Shown one piece after another: positions 8,601-17,280 of a stretch of DNA of 64,000 bases; the stretch's first letter is position 1; each line of letters begins with the position of its first letter. The stretch is from Strigamia acuminata. Taxonomy: Eukaryota > Arthropoda > Chilopoda > Geophilomorpha > Linotaeniidae. Location: assembly GCA_949358305.1 (NCBI GenBank), contig OX442314.1:64055369-64119368 (forward strand), given 5' to 3'. The position numbers and the translations under genes are program-made. Below the pieces are notes generated by a model. That model did not search any database and was not told where the DNA came from. It was given only the letters and a program-made list of their open reading frames with translations.

Positions 8601-11535
8601 CCGAGGACGAAGTCGAGAGCGCAGGCGAGAACGAGCCCGACAATGAGGACGAGAGAGAGACGCAACACGAAGAAGCCGAACCTCGTCAGAATGAAAACGC
8701 GCAAATAATTCCACGACGATCCTCGAGAACGCCAAAACCTTACCCAAATCGAAATGGGGACCCACCCAGAAAGAAATATACGAGAAAGAACTTAACAACA
8801 ACTAATGAAGTTTTGGACGAAATTGCACAGATAGCAACCCTCGACGATCCAATGACAGCGGCCGAAGCTTTAAATGGAAACGACCCACAAGAATGGATGA
8901 AAGCGATGAAGGACGAATACGACGCTTTAATTGAAAACGAAACGTGGGAGGAGTGCGACCGACCGAAAAATAGAAATGTAATCGGATGTAGATGGGTCCT
9001 CCGCACGAAATTTGAAGCAGACGGGTCAATCGAACGCAGAAAGGCCCGACTGGTCGCCAAGGGATATGCACAGCAGCCAGGCATTGACTATTTTGAAACC
9101 TACGCGCCCGTCGCACGACCAGGATCAATTCGAATGATGATGGCAATCGCAGCCGAATTAGGATTGACCGTACACCAAATGGACGCGATAACGGCATATT
9201 TGAACGGCGAAATCGAAGAGGAAATTTTTATGGAATTCCCCGAATATTTGAAATTCATTGCCGGAATAGAAATCAAGAAGGGAAAAGTCTGCCGGATGAA
9301 AAAAGCGTTATACGGATTGAAGCAGTCGGGCCGGCAGTGGTACAAAAAACTGGACGAGAAGTTGCAAAAGCACGGACTGAAGCCAACAAACGCAGACCCA
9401 TGCGTGTATTACCAAACGAATGGAGAAGTCATCACGCTCGTCGCAATCTACGTGGATGATTTTATCATCGCAACGAACTGCAAAAGAAACCTGGAGAAAA
9501 TAAAATCGAACCTGAAGAGCGAGTTCAAAATGAAGGATTTAGGACAAATTCACTACTGTTTGGGAATCGAGTTTAAACAGGACGAAAAGACGAAATCAAT
9601 CACGATGGCGCAGAAAAAATACGTTAAGGACATACTGAATCGTTTCGGAATGCAAGACTGCTCGAAAAACACAACTCCACTCGACGCAAATCAGAAATTG
9701 CAGAAAAACAAGAAAAAGGAGGATGGGACCGATGAAGAGCTACTGGATCCGGAAAAGTTCCCGTACCAAAGTTTAATCGGATCACTCATGTACCTCGCCG
9801 TTTGCACTCGACCCGATATTTCCTACACCGTCAGCGCATTAAGTCAATATAATACGTGTTTCATTGGACAGCAGCAAAACGCGTCCTAAGATATTTGAAG
9901 CACTCATCGAATCTCGGGCTAAAATTCGAAAAGACCGGAAAAGACTTAGTCGGCTACACGGATGCAGATTGGGGAGCAAACTTGGACGACCGTCGCTCGT
10001 ACACCGGCTACTGCTTTAAACTCGCGAACGCGACAATATGCTGGAAAGCAAGAAAGCAGAAGACCGTCGCAACCTCGTCGATCGAAGCAGAATATATGGC
10101 GTTGGCCGACGCGTCAAAAGAAGCAATCTACTTGCGAAACTTCCTAGACGAAATTAAATACATCAACAAGAAGAAAGAAACGACCCTCATTTATAGCGAT
10201 AATCAGGGGGCACACAAATTGGTGCGAAACCCAATTTTCCATTCCAGGACCAAGCACATCGATATTCGCCACCATTTCGTTCGAGAAACATATGAGCGGG
10301 GAGATATCGACATAGAATTCCTGGAGAGTGAGAAGATGGTCGCCGATGTGTTGACCAAGGGGCTTTTTAAGCCAAAACACGAAGAATTGATCGCCCAATT
10401 TGGATTGAAGGAAATTGTTTAAGAAATATTGTTTTTAATATTTGAATTGTTTGTGAATGAATACTTTAAATGTTTAAATGTCTAAATTGCTTAAGAAAAA
10501 TGTTTTGAATTTTGAAATGTAGGAATATTTCCATTCAGGGGAAGTGTTGTTTATTGAATGTTATATTCCTGTCCGCCAGGTGTCTTTGTCACCTGTGCAC
10601 CTGTCCCTGGCACTGACCAATCAGTGACCTGTTTTGTATTTTGTGCTCCGCGCACTTTTAAACATCTGTTTTAGATTAAAACCACTCACTGTTAATATTT
10701 CACCGTAAAACCACGCGTCTCCATTTTTATGCCTCCAACATATTAGAACTAAAACTACATGATATTTCTGGTCTTTTTCTTGGGACAATTGATGGGAATG
10801 AACTGATCATTAAAATAAATATGAGCGTCCACATTTCCAGAATAAACGTTTTCATAATTGACAAGTTGGAGTAGTTTCCTTATTACTGGGCAGGTAAAAT
10901 GGGAATTTTTTTCCTTCGTATTGTGTGTTGGAATATGGCATACACAAACAATCAGGAGCAAACCTTTACAACTAACTAGTATTTTATTCAATCAAACTTT
11001 TAACATCAAACTTAAACATCAAACTTATACATCTAAAGGAATTATGCAATTCCGACAAAATAGACTGGGGTTGGCTGATAGCCTAATCTGTCTGCCATAC
11101 ATAATTTACGTAACATTGTATTGATGTACCGTAACACACTTTACCCTGGCGGTCAATCATCACATTGGTGGTACTGTAAATCCCAACATTGTGACGTTGT
11201 TTTATACATTGACTTTTTTTTGACAATAATCGTTTTTTCCCCCCTTTTTTTGTTCTGAGCAGCAGGCTCAACCCGGAATTTAAAAAATAACAGAAACAAA
11301 AATAAACTAAAAGCCATTAAAACTTTCAATTTCTCTATTCATTGCTAATTGTCTAACTTGTAAATATTGTAGCTTTTTTTAAAATTATTTTTTTCATTTT
11401 ACAGATAAAAAAGACAAACATCCAAATGAAACTGGTGTGAAAAACGAAGAACTGGTGAATGCCTCAAGATCAATACAAGTGAAATCCTTGGTTCTAGTGG
11501 TGCACCTATGTATATTTGTGTTCTTGGCCAGATGA
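2676..11535 (+). CDS. ephrin, GPI-anchored type (5' end missing)
   Basis: Ephrins are cell-surface ligands of Eph receptor tyrosine kinases. Five exons join in phase: 2676-2817, 4284-4452, 4837-4935, 5047-5235 and 11405-11535, all with GT-AG borders. The first three give the receptor-binding domain: the NIICP strand, the VSKEEYDAC segment, ARCEKP, the family signature FRPGQDYYFI, then GGRCLSHHMRIIFKVC; the conserved cysteines are visible. Exon 5047-5235 encodes a Ser/Thr-rich, then lysine-rich stalk. The last exon ends with NAS followed by a hydrophobic tail (LVLVVHLCIFVFLAR) and a TGA stop, the layout of a GPI-attachment signal; no cytoplasmic PDZ-binding tail is seen. The amino-terminal exon with the signal peptide is not in the window. 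The last intron (5236-11404) is enlarged by a copia insertion. Family assignment is very secure; the GPI call is inferred from the tail. Confidence 0.93.
3416..4073. mobile_element. MITE, 'CCGGACATAG' family, copy 1
   Basis: This unit lies in ephrin intron 2. The ends are inverted copies: CTGTAGCTCGGACATAGCAC on the left against CCTATGTCCGGGCTACAGAG on the right. A TA dinucleotide precedes the left end (3414-3415); the right terminus is altered after GAGAGTAG, so that end is slightly degraded. Interior sequence has no coding capacity. The subterminal blocks (GTCCGGACAGG, GAGAGCGTATGC, CTAGACCGG, GGGACCCGTCC) recur in the better-preserved copy at 23008-23673. It is a non-autonomous DNA transposon with Tc1/mariner-like TA targeting; the superfamily is inferred. 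Confidence 0.75.
5236..5994 (+). other. 5' part of ephrin last intron
   Basis: The intron starts with donor GTGATT at 5236. Reading through it hits a stop within two codons, so the exon must end at 5235. A T-rich stretch and several AATAAA-like words are present but no further exon or repeat boundary was seen before the copia target site at 5995. Confidence 0.6.
5995..5999. repeat. target-site duplication of copia element (left)
   Basis: TGATA immediately before the left LTR is repeated exactly at 10760-10764 after the right LTR. A 5-bp duplication is normal for Ty1/copia integration. Confidence 0.92.
6000..6214 (+). repeat. copia 5' LTR
   Basis: This is a 215-bp direct repeat with TG...CA ends, matching 10545-10759 over its whole length. 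It contains a CCAATCAG box and a TTTTAAACA stretch that may serve as promoter elements; that role is inference. Confidence 0.95.
6215..6233 (+). promoter_or_regulatory. primer-binding site, initiator tRNA type
   Basis: The bases right after the left LTR, GGTTATGGGCCCAGCACGC, are complementary to the anticodon stem-loop part of initiator methionine tRNA rather than to its 3' end. This matches the known copia mode of priming with an internal tRNA-iMet fragment. Confidence 0.85.
6336..6677 (+). CDS. gag: copia gag, amino-terminal part (frame broken downstream)
   Basis: The ATG at 6336 follows the primer site and leader and opens a frame of 113 residues beginning MANGGGNSARIEALGKENFD. It shows the copia Gag pattern of a Trp-containing first helix (FDTWKIQME) and a NELW motif near residue 92. 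After NELW the copia-like sequence continues only in the next frame, in the open frame starting at 6596, so residues from about 94 to the stop are out-of-frame. The shift fits the loss of one base near 6616-6622. Gag forms the virus-like particle in the cytoplasm. Confidence 0.85.
   Translation: MANGGGNSARIEALGKENFDTWKIQMEAILDQRDLLVHAEGTSKRPETIEGNAKRVKEIETWEKSDRTAKNDILLNIKQSELRMAKNCNTANELWRSCIVCTNRKDRQEKSRC
6596..9889 (+). CDS. pol: copia gag(C-term)-protease-integrase-reverse transcriptase
   Basis: This is an open frame of 1097 residues; its nominal start is not a real start but the point where the gag frame is re-entered. Domains in order: Gag helices with the KITLLKRL motif (about 23-30); zinc knuckle CHCCGKIGHKIADC (152-165); aspartic protease WCLDSGASSHMC (active Asp 207); integrase HHCC zinc domain (His 350 and 355, Cys 382 and 385) and D-D-E core (Asp 412, Asp 475, Glu 511); an acidic linker; then reverse transcriptase with the LYGLKQ motif and catalytic YVDD at 952-955. 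It ends at a stop in the stretch between reverse transcriptase and RNase H, where a second one-base loss near 9845-9858 shifts the frame. All catalytic residues are kept. Confidence 0.95.
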   Translation: MQHRERIVEELHSVYQSKGPARKITLLKRLATHKMADGENVENHLKEFFELVDKLLDMDFKMPEDFTTILLLLSLPNSYDNFRCAIESQDKLPSLEVLEGKIKDESIARGKGKEDVSDAMMARKTFQKRKQPKKYGDENSNSTEKPAFKYKCHCCGKIGHKIADCRSKSKKESASRAEKSKYELFFCEQIETALISETSRPKNWCLDSGASSHMCSNDSTFSTIEFLKNQKLNLASKASTKIDGKGTAKIVNTGNGNVKLDLAETLLVRDLQTNLMSVGKITERGHKVIFDDKSAEVINPKGEIVFTAEKRNGLYYIVDETEDAATAAEIEVGTGSKPAKPASTKIQEWHKRLGHLNESSLKILNEKADGMNLEKDAKLPTCETCIEGKHASTKFPDSTSKSEKLLELVHSDVCGPMPTKSMNGSRYFVTFTDDKSRWCKVYFLKHKSEVFEAFKSFKTFCERETGCALKVLRSDNGKEYVNKNFDNYLRENGIKRQTSVAHTPEQNGVSERMNRTLIEMARCMLLQAKLPNSYWAEAINTACHIRNKCPTRSLKNEIPHQIWTGRKPNIDYFRVFGSRVFALDKKPNKGKFEPKSKECILIGYWDGSKAYRLWSKSENKIIKSRDVKFVEKSENETNEECEENDNNNNFNDILTDCRTDQIENGTEISEDEVESAGENEPDNEDERETQHEEAEPRQNENAQIIPRRSSRTPKPYPNRNGDPPRKKYTRKNLTTTNEVLDEIAQIATLDDPMTAAEALNGNDPQEWMKAMKDEYDALIENETWEECDRPKNRNVIGCRWVLRTKFEADGSIERRKARLVAKGYAQQPGIDYFETYAPVARPGSIRMMMAIAAELGLTVHQMDAITAYLNGEIEEEIFMEFPEYLKFIAGIEIKKGKVCRMKKALYGLKQSGRQWYKKLDEKLQKHGLKPTNADPCVYYQTNGEVITLVAIYVDDFIIATNCKRNLEKIKSNLKSEFKMKDLGQIHYCLGIEFKQDEKTKSITMAQKKYVKDILNRFGMQDCSKNTTPLDANQKLQKNKKKEDGTDEELLDPEKFPYQSLIGSLMYLAVCTRPDISYTVSALSQYNTCFIGQQQNAS
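9856..10422 (+). CDS. copia RNase H and C-terminus (frame-shifted segment)
   Basis: This continues the polyprotein in the third frame used. The sequence begins HWTAAKRVLRYLK, followed by DADWG and later ATSSIEAEYMAL, the RNase H motifs with acidic metal ligands, then KHIDIRHHFVRE and DVLTKGL, which are standard copia C-terminal blocks. The stop at 10420-10422 lies about 120 bases before the right LTR. The nominal first codon is not an independent start. Confidence 0.93.
   Translation: MFHWTAAKRVLRYLKHSSNLGLKFEKTGKDLVGYTDADWGANLDDRRSYTGYCFKLANATICWKARKQKTVATSSIEAEYMALADASKEAIYLRNFLDEIKYINKKKETTLIYSDNQGAHKLVRNPIFHSRTKHIDIRHHFVRETYERGDIDIEFLESEKMVADVLTKGLFKPKHEELIAQFGLKEIV
10537..10544 (+). promoter_or_regulatory. 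copia polypurine tract
   Basis: AGGGGAAG directly abuts the TG of the right LTR, the position expected for plus-strand DNA priming. Confidence 0.85.
10545..10759 (+). repeat. copia 3' LTR
   Basis: This is a 215-bp LTR reading the same as the left LTR. It is followed by the TGATA duplication at 10760-10764. Confidence 0.95.
10765..11404 (+). other. 3' part of ephrin last intron
   Basis: AT-rich sequence runs between the copia insertion and the final ephrin exon. It ends in a pyrimidine tract and TTTTACAG. No other feature was recognised. Without the transposon the intron would be about 1.4 kb. Confidence 0.6.
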
Positions 11536-13140
11536 ATTGGCTAAGAAAAGGTGCACAAGGAATACAAACTACTGCCAAACCTCTCCACACCCCAAAAAAA
11601 CCATCTCTGTGTTGGTTGTAAGGTTTAAAAAGGCATTTAAAATATATATTTAAAATTAAAAAAAAGAAAGAAATGAAAAATCTGTGATTTTCTACTTGAG
11701 TGGGCGTGTATGTATGTGTGACAGTGTTTGCCTTGAATGGACCAAAAAGGATTTTCAAACTGGTTAAGTGAAATATTCTGGAAAAGACAATGTTGAATTA
11801 GTGTCTCAAGTGCAAGAACATTTAGAATAACTTTTTAAATTACATATTTTAATTTAAACTTTTGTATGTAATATTTGTTTGATTAGGTATATTTTATGTT
11901 TATGTGCTGTATGGAAAATAGTTTTTGTTGCAATGCTGGCTACAAAGATATTGAAAGGAGACATTTTTGTAACTATCCAGGGCTTGAAGGATGTAACCAA
12001 TGTGCCTTGTCAGGTTATTATGATTTTAAAACAGGGTTTTTCGTTAGTTACAATTTTTATATTTTTTTTTAAATGAATGCAGCTTGAAAGTTTTGGTAAA
12101 GCGATTGGATATAAGCATGAAAATTGAACAGTAAGTTATTGTGATAGAAGACAAATGGAATCACGAGTGGGATATTCGCTTTTTGGCGAAAATTACACAA
12201 ATCTACATCATGAAAAGATTCTACCTTATCACCCGAACGTCTTTTGTTTGTTTGTTTCTTTTTTTTTTTGGTATGAGATTTTAGCAAGTTTTTGTGGGAT
12301 CAGTATAAACATTAATCGTGAAATGTATGATAAAAATTGTGGAAAATATATAACATGAAGACAGTTTTTAAAAAATAAAACATTTTTCTGTATTGTATAT
12401 AAAAGATTTGTAAATCGCTCTCAGATAAAGAGACAAAAAGATTTTTTTTCGGAAATTGTATTTCTTTGCAGTTAGGAAATATTCTGTAAGTTAATTTATA
12501 ATGATGAATGTGTGTCACTTTGTAATTACGCCAGAATGATTATTAGTTTTAAAATTTTAATGTATACTGGAAGTTTCAGACTTTGGCTCCTAATTTAATT
12601 CACAAAAATTTGACTGATAGCCATACACCGCAAAGCAAAAATGTAAATGTTTAAACTTGAGGCAAAATTTAAAATGAAAGTTTATTTTAAGCCAGAGTAT
12701 GATAGTAGTCTAAGTAAACGATTGGACTAATTTGCAGAAATTGTTTGTAGCTGTTTACTTTTTTTTACAAACCTCTGGATACGTCATTTGTTTATTTTTT
12801 CCAACAAAGGTATTGACTTTTTTTTTTTTTGTTTTTTTTTAATGATAGAAAGAATGACGACATTTTAACCCTACTGGCAGAAAGAGTTATTTTCGATTCA
12901 GGAAAAGTTATTTTCACTCAGCATTAATTTAAAAAAAAATGTTAATCATACGTTTACATAATTTTTATTTTCTAAAGAAAAAAGTAATCAATTTCGTTAC
13001 TACCGATTTTAGCTAGTTTAATGTGTTTTCTCTGCGAAATAGTTGCATTTTAGCACATGAAAACTGTATTGAAAATTTCTTCCAGGCAAATTATGTAAAT
13101 ATATAAATAAAATTCAGTTTTTAACGGTGATAGTGTGTTT
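11536..13140 (+). other. probable ephrin 3' untranslated region
   Basis: AT-rich, non-coding sequence follows the ephrin stop. Candidate polyadenylation hexamers AATAAA occur at 12374-12379 and 13106-13111; the latter is followed within 40 bases by a GT-rich stretch (GTGATAGTGTGTTTGCTC), which makes it the better candidate. No open frame looks genuine. Confidence 0.45.
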
Positions 13141-13259
13141 GCTCAGTTGTTAAGGTTAAAAATTGGATTTAAAATTAACAAAATGAAGAAATATTTTCAA
13201 TATTATTTATTATGATGTCAATTAATATTATTATAAAGCTATTCTGTTTATCATATATT

Positions 13260-14456
13260 AATACGATCAGTTAATTCTATGATGGCATGATCTTAGCCAT
13301 GGCAGCCTGGGGACTGGATACCATGGGGTGGGACGCATGCTCACGTTAAAATAAGGACTCCAGATTGTTGGGTTGTTGGCCTTTAATAATCACGTTGTCT
13401 AGGGGTTGGAGTCTCCCGTCAACCCACGTGTTGGCGCCACACCAGCAACTGACCCATCACATACAGGGAGGAATCCGCAATGAATGACGTGGCCGGTTGG
13501 ACTTAGCTATTCTGCTGTACTTACTCGTACAGCCCAGGCAACCGCTCATGGAGACTGTGGCGGACCTGACATCTCACCACTGAGCGTCACCATGGTGAAT
13601 AGAGAGGAGAGCACCGACAGCACAGAGCATGAATGCTGTTGCTGGCTTCAGGACTTCGCTTCTACACATCTGTCTTGATTGAGACCTAGTGCTGTTCTCT
13701 CTTTACACCATTCCGCTCCCACCTTCCCCTTACTGGGTCATCTCATTCCGCGAGGAGGGATGACCTTGAGGCCATTGGGCAGTCAGTGGTAGTGATGCAG
13801 GTCATCCTTGGGTGGCCAAGCGTTCACATCTTCCCCCCAGAAAAGCAGGGACATACGGCCATACACCACACTCAATGGGGTTACACGGACTCAGGAATCA
13901 CAACGGCAAGTGCTGACTCGTTAAAAGACAACAGCACCAATTATGTACAGAGTTTGGCAACACGGGGTGACGGGGGCCAACCCTGCCTAGACTGGCCAAA
14001 ATAAAATTAATTATTAGAAATAATACGAATAATGAAAACAATTCACTGAGTCTGAGAGTAACAGACTCGGAACAAAAACACAAAAAAATTAACATAAGCA
14101 AATAATTTTAAAAAAAATAACAAAGATAAAAAAGGTTAGTTAAACCAAAAAAAATTAACCTTTCCATAGATGTGGTCGGTCCTGCTGAGGCCAGGAAAAA
14201 TGTGATTGCACCTGGAAAATTAAGATTGTGCACATGCGCAGAATCGTTTCAATATACCGCCTAGTGCTAAAAAGTGGCAAAACAATGTATGGCGCTCATG
14301 TAATGGTGTTTTATGTTGTAAATATTATAATTATTATTATTATACGCTAAACAAATAAAAATTAAAAAAAATAACCAGCCGGGACCTGACCTAAATCCAC
14401 AGACCGGAATCTTTTAAAGGCTTTTAAAAGCCTCAGATGGCTTCTTCCCTCACCGA
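13260..14456. repeat. old GC-richer dispersed element, left part
   Basis: Base composition changes abruptly to near-even GC from about 13290 to 14000 and again before the MITE at 14460. The sequence contains no significant open frame. It resumes after the MITE (15610-16025), so an unclassified older element seems to have been split by the MITE insertion. I could not assign it to a family; a LINE or SINE fragment is possible. Confidence 0.35.
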
Positions 14457-14459
14457 GCA

Positions 14460-15606
14460 CACTGGAAAAAAAATCAGATTTACTCACTTGTAAAGAATTG
14501 TAAATTTATAGGTAGATGGATTTTACAAGTTTGTAAATTAGATTTACAAACAATTGAAAGTAAGTCTTTTCCAAACACATTTACAATCTGGAAAGTGACC
14601 ATTTCCGTGACTTTTTTTACAATAACTTTACAAACATTTTCAATTGTGTAATTATGAAATTTCATAATATATTTCCAAGGTATTTCCAATGTATTTCCAA
14701 TGTATTTCCAATATATTTCCAGTATAAAAAATCTACTACCCTCCATTTTGAAAATTTTAAATACACAAAGTCAATTTTTTTTTAAGCTGTTTGATTTTTT
14801 TTTTCAAACATCATCCAACAATTAGTTTTCACTCTTTTCATCACAATTTACATGTTTTATTGAGTGTTTTATTTAAACTTATCTTAATCTTATAGTTTCC
14901 TTTTTTCTTACCTTGACCTCTGCCAGAATTGAACCTGGAACCCTTTGTTCTAAAGACCACTGCTCTATCCACTAGGCTAGTATGACTTGTAATAATTTTA
15001 TGCATAGCTTCCTATATATAGTAACTTCTTTCTTAAATAATCTATTTGAGATTCATTGTATTAAAAATATAATCAATCTCACATTGATTATTGTTTATTA
15101 TTGGAGTCGGATTGTTTCATCGACGGTACGTTTCATCGACACGTATTTTTCCGTCCCTGCGCCCTGATTGGCCCGATTTCATATTGTCCATGTCGGTTCG
15201 AAATTGGACCGTTTTATACATTATTTTCTCTTCTGAGTTCAAATTTGATACAATTTTATTGTTCCTGACCGTATTTTACCTTGTTCTTGTTACATTTCAG
15301 ATATTTAAATGTTACATTTAAATTTCAAGTATTTTCTTGCTTTTACAATCATTGTGAAATGAAGTTTACAACACATTTCCATCTAAAAGAAAATTGATTG
15401 GAAACATAACATTTCAAACAAAAGATTTACAACTAATTGAAAATATAACTTTTCATCTCTAGGATTTACTACACATTTTCAGAAGTTTGGAAATATATAA
15501 ATATTTCCAACACATTTCCAGCAAATTTCCGCATCATAGTATATTCAACTTTTCCATATAAATTTTCAACTTGGAAATGTTTGGAAATATGTTTTTTTTT
15601 CCAGTG
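14460..15606. mobile_element. 1147-bp non-autonomous DNA transposon with CACTGG ends
   Basis: The left end is CACTGGAAAAAAAA and the right end is TTTTTTTTTCCAGTG, an inverted pair. Both sides are flanked by the trinucleotide GCA (14457-14459 and 15607-15609), read as a 3-bp target duplication. Terminal zones are rich in GGAAA/TTTCC words and share diverged inverted similarity (for example AGATTTACAA in both). CAC-type ends with a 3-bp duplication recall the CACTA/EnSpm group, but this is inference. No transposase frame is present. Confidence 0.7.
14765..14990 (-). repeat. tRNA-derived SINE head inside the CACTGG element
   Basis: On the minus strand, TAGCCTAGTGGATAGAGCAG (A-box-like) is followed about 35 bases later by GGTTCCAGGTTCAATTCTGG (B-box-like), spaced as in a tRNA. 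The T-stem pairs, but the acceptor and anticodon stems do not, so it is not a functional tRNA. The most similar layout is a tRNA-Lys-type SINE. The body and A-rich tail toward 14765 are guessed limits. Confidence 0.5.
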
Positions 15607-15609
15607 GCA

Positions 15610-16025
15610 CTCATGGAAGTGATGTGGTGTCAGTGATGCACATAGCACATCGCTTTCGTAGGTCTAAACGTCCTTGCTTCACTGGTATCAAACAGGACCC
15701 TGAAGCGCTAAATCGGGTGTGTGGGGAAATGGAGATAAAATCCACTGAAAACTCACAAAAACAACGTCAGGTTGCCGGGGCTGCAGCTGGCTGAAGCCAT
15801 CGTGCTCCAGCTGCATCGTACGGGTCTCCCAAGAGGAGGTGTTCAGCCATGCTACTTCCGGGTGGAGGTGGTCGCAATCACCGCCTACTCGGATGAGGTA
15901 TCACTTGAACAAACGTACGGGGAAGGCGATGTGGACCACCCCTCTCCCTAGACAGTTGGGGCATCGGATCTCTTGTAGTTGCGAGGCCCAACCAACGACT
16001 TCCCATGCATATGGGGCAGGTACCC
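15610..16025. repeat. old GC-richer dispersed element, right part
   Basis: Sequence of similar composition to 13260-14456 resumes after the GCA duplication and runs into the 23-bp minisatellite. A short open frame (15839-16057) has no recognisable protein features. Confidence 0.35.
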
Positions 16026-16398
16026 CACCACTGAAGAGATTCAAAAAGTACCACTGAAGAGATTCAAAAAGTACCACTGAAGAGATTCAAAAAGTACCAC
16101 TGGAGAGATTCAAAAAGTACCACTGAAGAGATTCAAAAAGTACCACTGAAGAGATTCAAAACTTACCACTGAAGAGATTCAAAAATTACCACTGAAGAGA
16201 TTCAAAAAGTACCACTGAAGAGATTCAAAAAGTACCACCGAAGAGATTCAAAAAGTACCACCGAAGAGATTCAAAAAGTACCACTGAAGAGATTCAAAAA
16301 GTACCACTGAAGATATTCAAAAAGTACCACCGAAGAAATTCAAAAAGTACCACTGAAGAGATTCAAAAAGTACAACTGAAGAGATTCAAAAGTTCCAC
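16026..16398. repeat. minisatellite, 23-bp unit, about 16 copies
   Basis: The unit CCACTGAAGAGATTCAAAAA plus GTA is repeated head to tail with few substitutions (CCACCG, GATATT, ACTTA variants). The last unit ends GTTCCA. It is not a CRISPR array because there are no unique spacers. Confidence 0.95.
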
Positions 16399-16473
16399 GA
16401 AACCTAAAATTCAGAAATGACTAGTGCAATCAAACTTGGTGAATTGGAAAAAAATTGATTGAAATCGCAAATA

Positions 16474-17278
16474 CCGTATTTTACCGAGTAAGAGCCGCGG
16501 CTCTTATTCAAAACCGCCACTTTCAGCCGCGGCTATTAATCGAGTGCGGCTCTTATTCAAAACCGCCACTTTCAGCCGCGGCTATTAATCGAGTGCGGCT
16601 CTTAATCGAGGGCGGCTCTTATTTTGAATAGTGGCCGGTTTTTCAATGTTACGTTCATTGAACGTTCATTATGTATGCTGTAGCCGCGGCTCTTATATCA
16701 AATCGCCTCTCTCGGCCGCGGCTACTAGGGATGAGAACTTGACCAATTTTGGGGTCCCGTCCCGTCCCGTGTCCCGAATGTCCAAATTTTTCCCATCCCG
16801 TCCCGTCCCGTGTCCCGAATGTCCAAATTTTTTCAGTCCCGTCCCGTCCCGTGTCCCGAATGTCCAAATTTTTCCCGTCCCGTCCCGTCCCGTGTCCCGA
16901 AATGTGCCGATTTTTCGAGTCCAGAACGTAATATGCGCGTATAACGTCAACGTAATACGCGCGTATAACGTTAAAATATGATCAAATGTGATCAAATATG
17001 ATCAAATATGATCAAATTTAATCAAATATGATCAAATATGATCAATAAATATGATAAAATAAAACTTCACCAAGTCCCGTCCCGTCCCGAATCCCGCATA
17101 AGGCAAAAATTATCAGTCCCGTCCCGTCCCGAATCCCGTGAAATAGATTTATCCAGTCCCGTCCCGTCCCGAATCCCGCTGCGGGACCGGGACGGGACCG
17201 GGACCGGGACCGGTCCCGGTCCCGTTCTCATCCCTAGCGGCTACAATTCGAGGGCGACTCTTATTCGGTAAAATACGG
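16474..17278. mobile_element. TA-flanked MITE with CCGTATTTTACCGA ends (host of a nested hAT MITE)
   Basis: The left end CCGTATTTTACCGAGTAAGA and the right end TTATTCGGTAAAATACGG are inverted copies, each flanked by TA (16472-16473 and 17279-17280). Inside, the block CCGCGGCTCTTATTCAAAAC is tandemly repeated near the left end, and its inverse follows near the right end. There is no coding frame. A second element (16726-17236) is inserted in it. Confidence 0.8.
16726..17236. mobile_element. hAT-type MITE nested in the previous element
   Basis: The ends TAGGGATGAGAAC and GTTCTCATCCCTA are perfect inverted repeats. They are flanked by an exact 8-bp duplication GCGGCTAC (16718-16725 and 17237-17244), diagnostic of hAT transposition. 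The interior carries repeated GTCCCGTCCCGT blocks and a GATCAAATAT run. Open frames across the CCCGT repeats are simple-sequence artefacts. Confidence 0.9.
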
Positions 17279-17280
17279 TA

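Larger units (their letters stand above)
6000..10759 (+). mobile_element. Ty1/copia LTR retrotransposon, complete, 4760 bp
   Basis: The element has two 215-bp LTRs (6000-6214 and 10545-10759) starting TGTTG and ending CTACA, and I see no difference between them. It has a 5-bp TGATA duplication, a primer-binding site directly after the left LTR, a purine tract directly before the right LTR, and a polyprotein in the order gag, protease, integrase, reverse transcriptase, RNase H, which is the copia order. It lies in sense orientation within the last ephrin intron. Identical LTRs imply a very recent insertion. The reading frame is broken twice (near 6620 and 9850), which either makes this copy defective or reflects base-call errors. 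Confidence 0.96.

Noticed and set aside
14930-14990. Possible functional tRNA gene on the minus strand
   Set aside because: A- and B-box words are present, but the acceptor and anticodon stems do not pair; SINE head preferred.
16026-16398. Possible CRISPR-like array
   Set aside because: Repeats are contiguous with no unique spacers in a eukaryotic context; it is a minisatellite.
16631-16981. Open frames with repeated PVPSRVPNVQIF
   Set aside because: They are translation of the CCCGT repeats in the hAT MITE, open in several frames on both strands.
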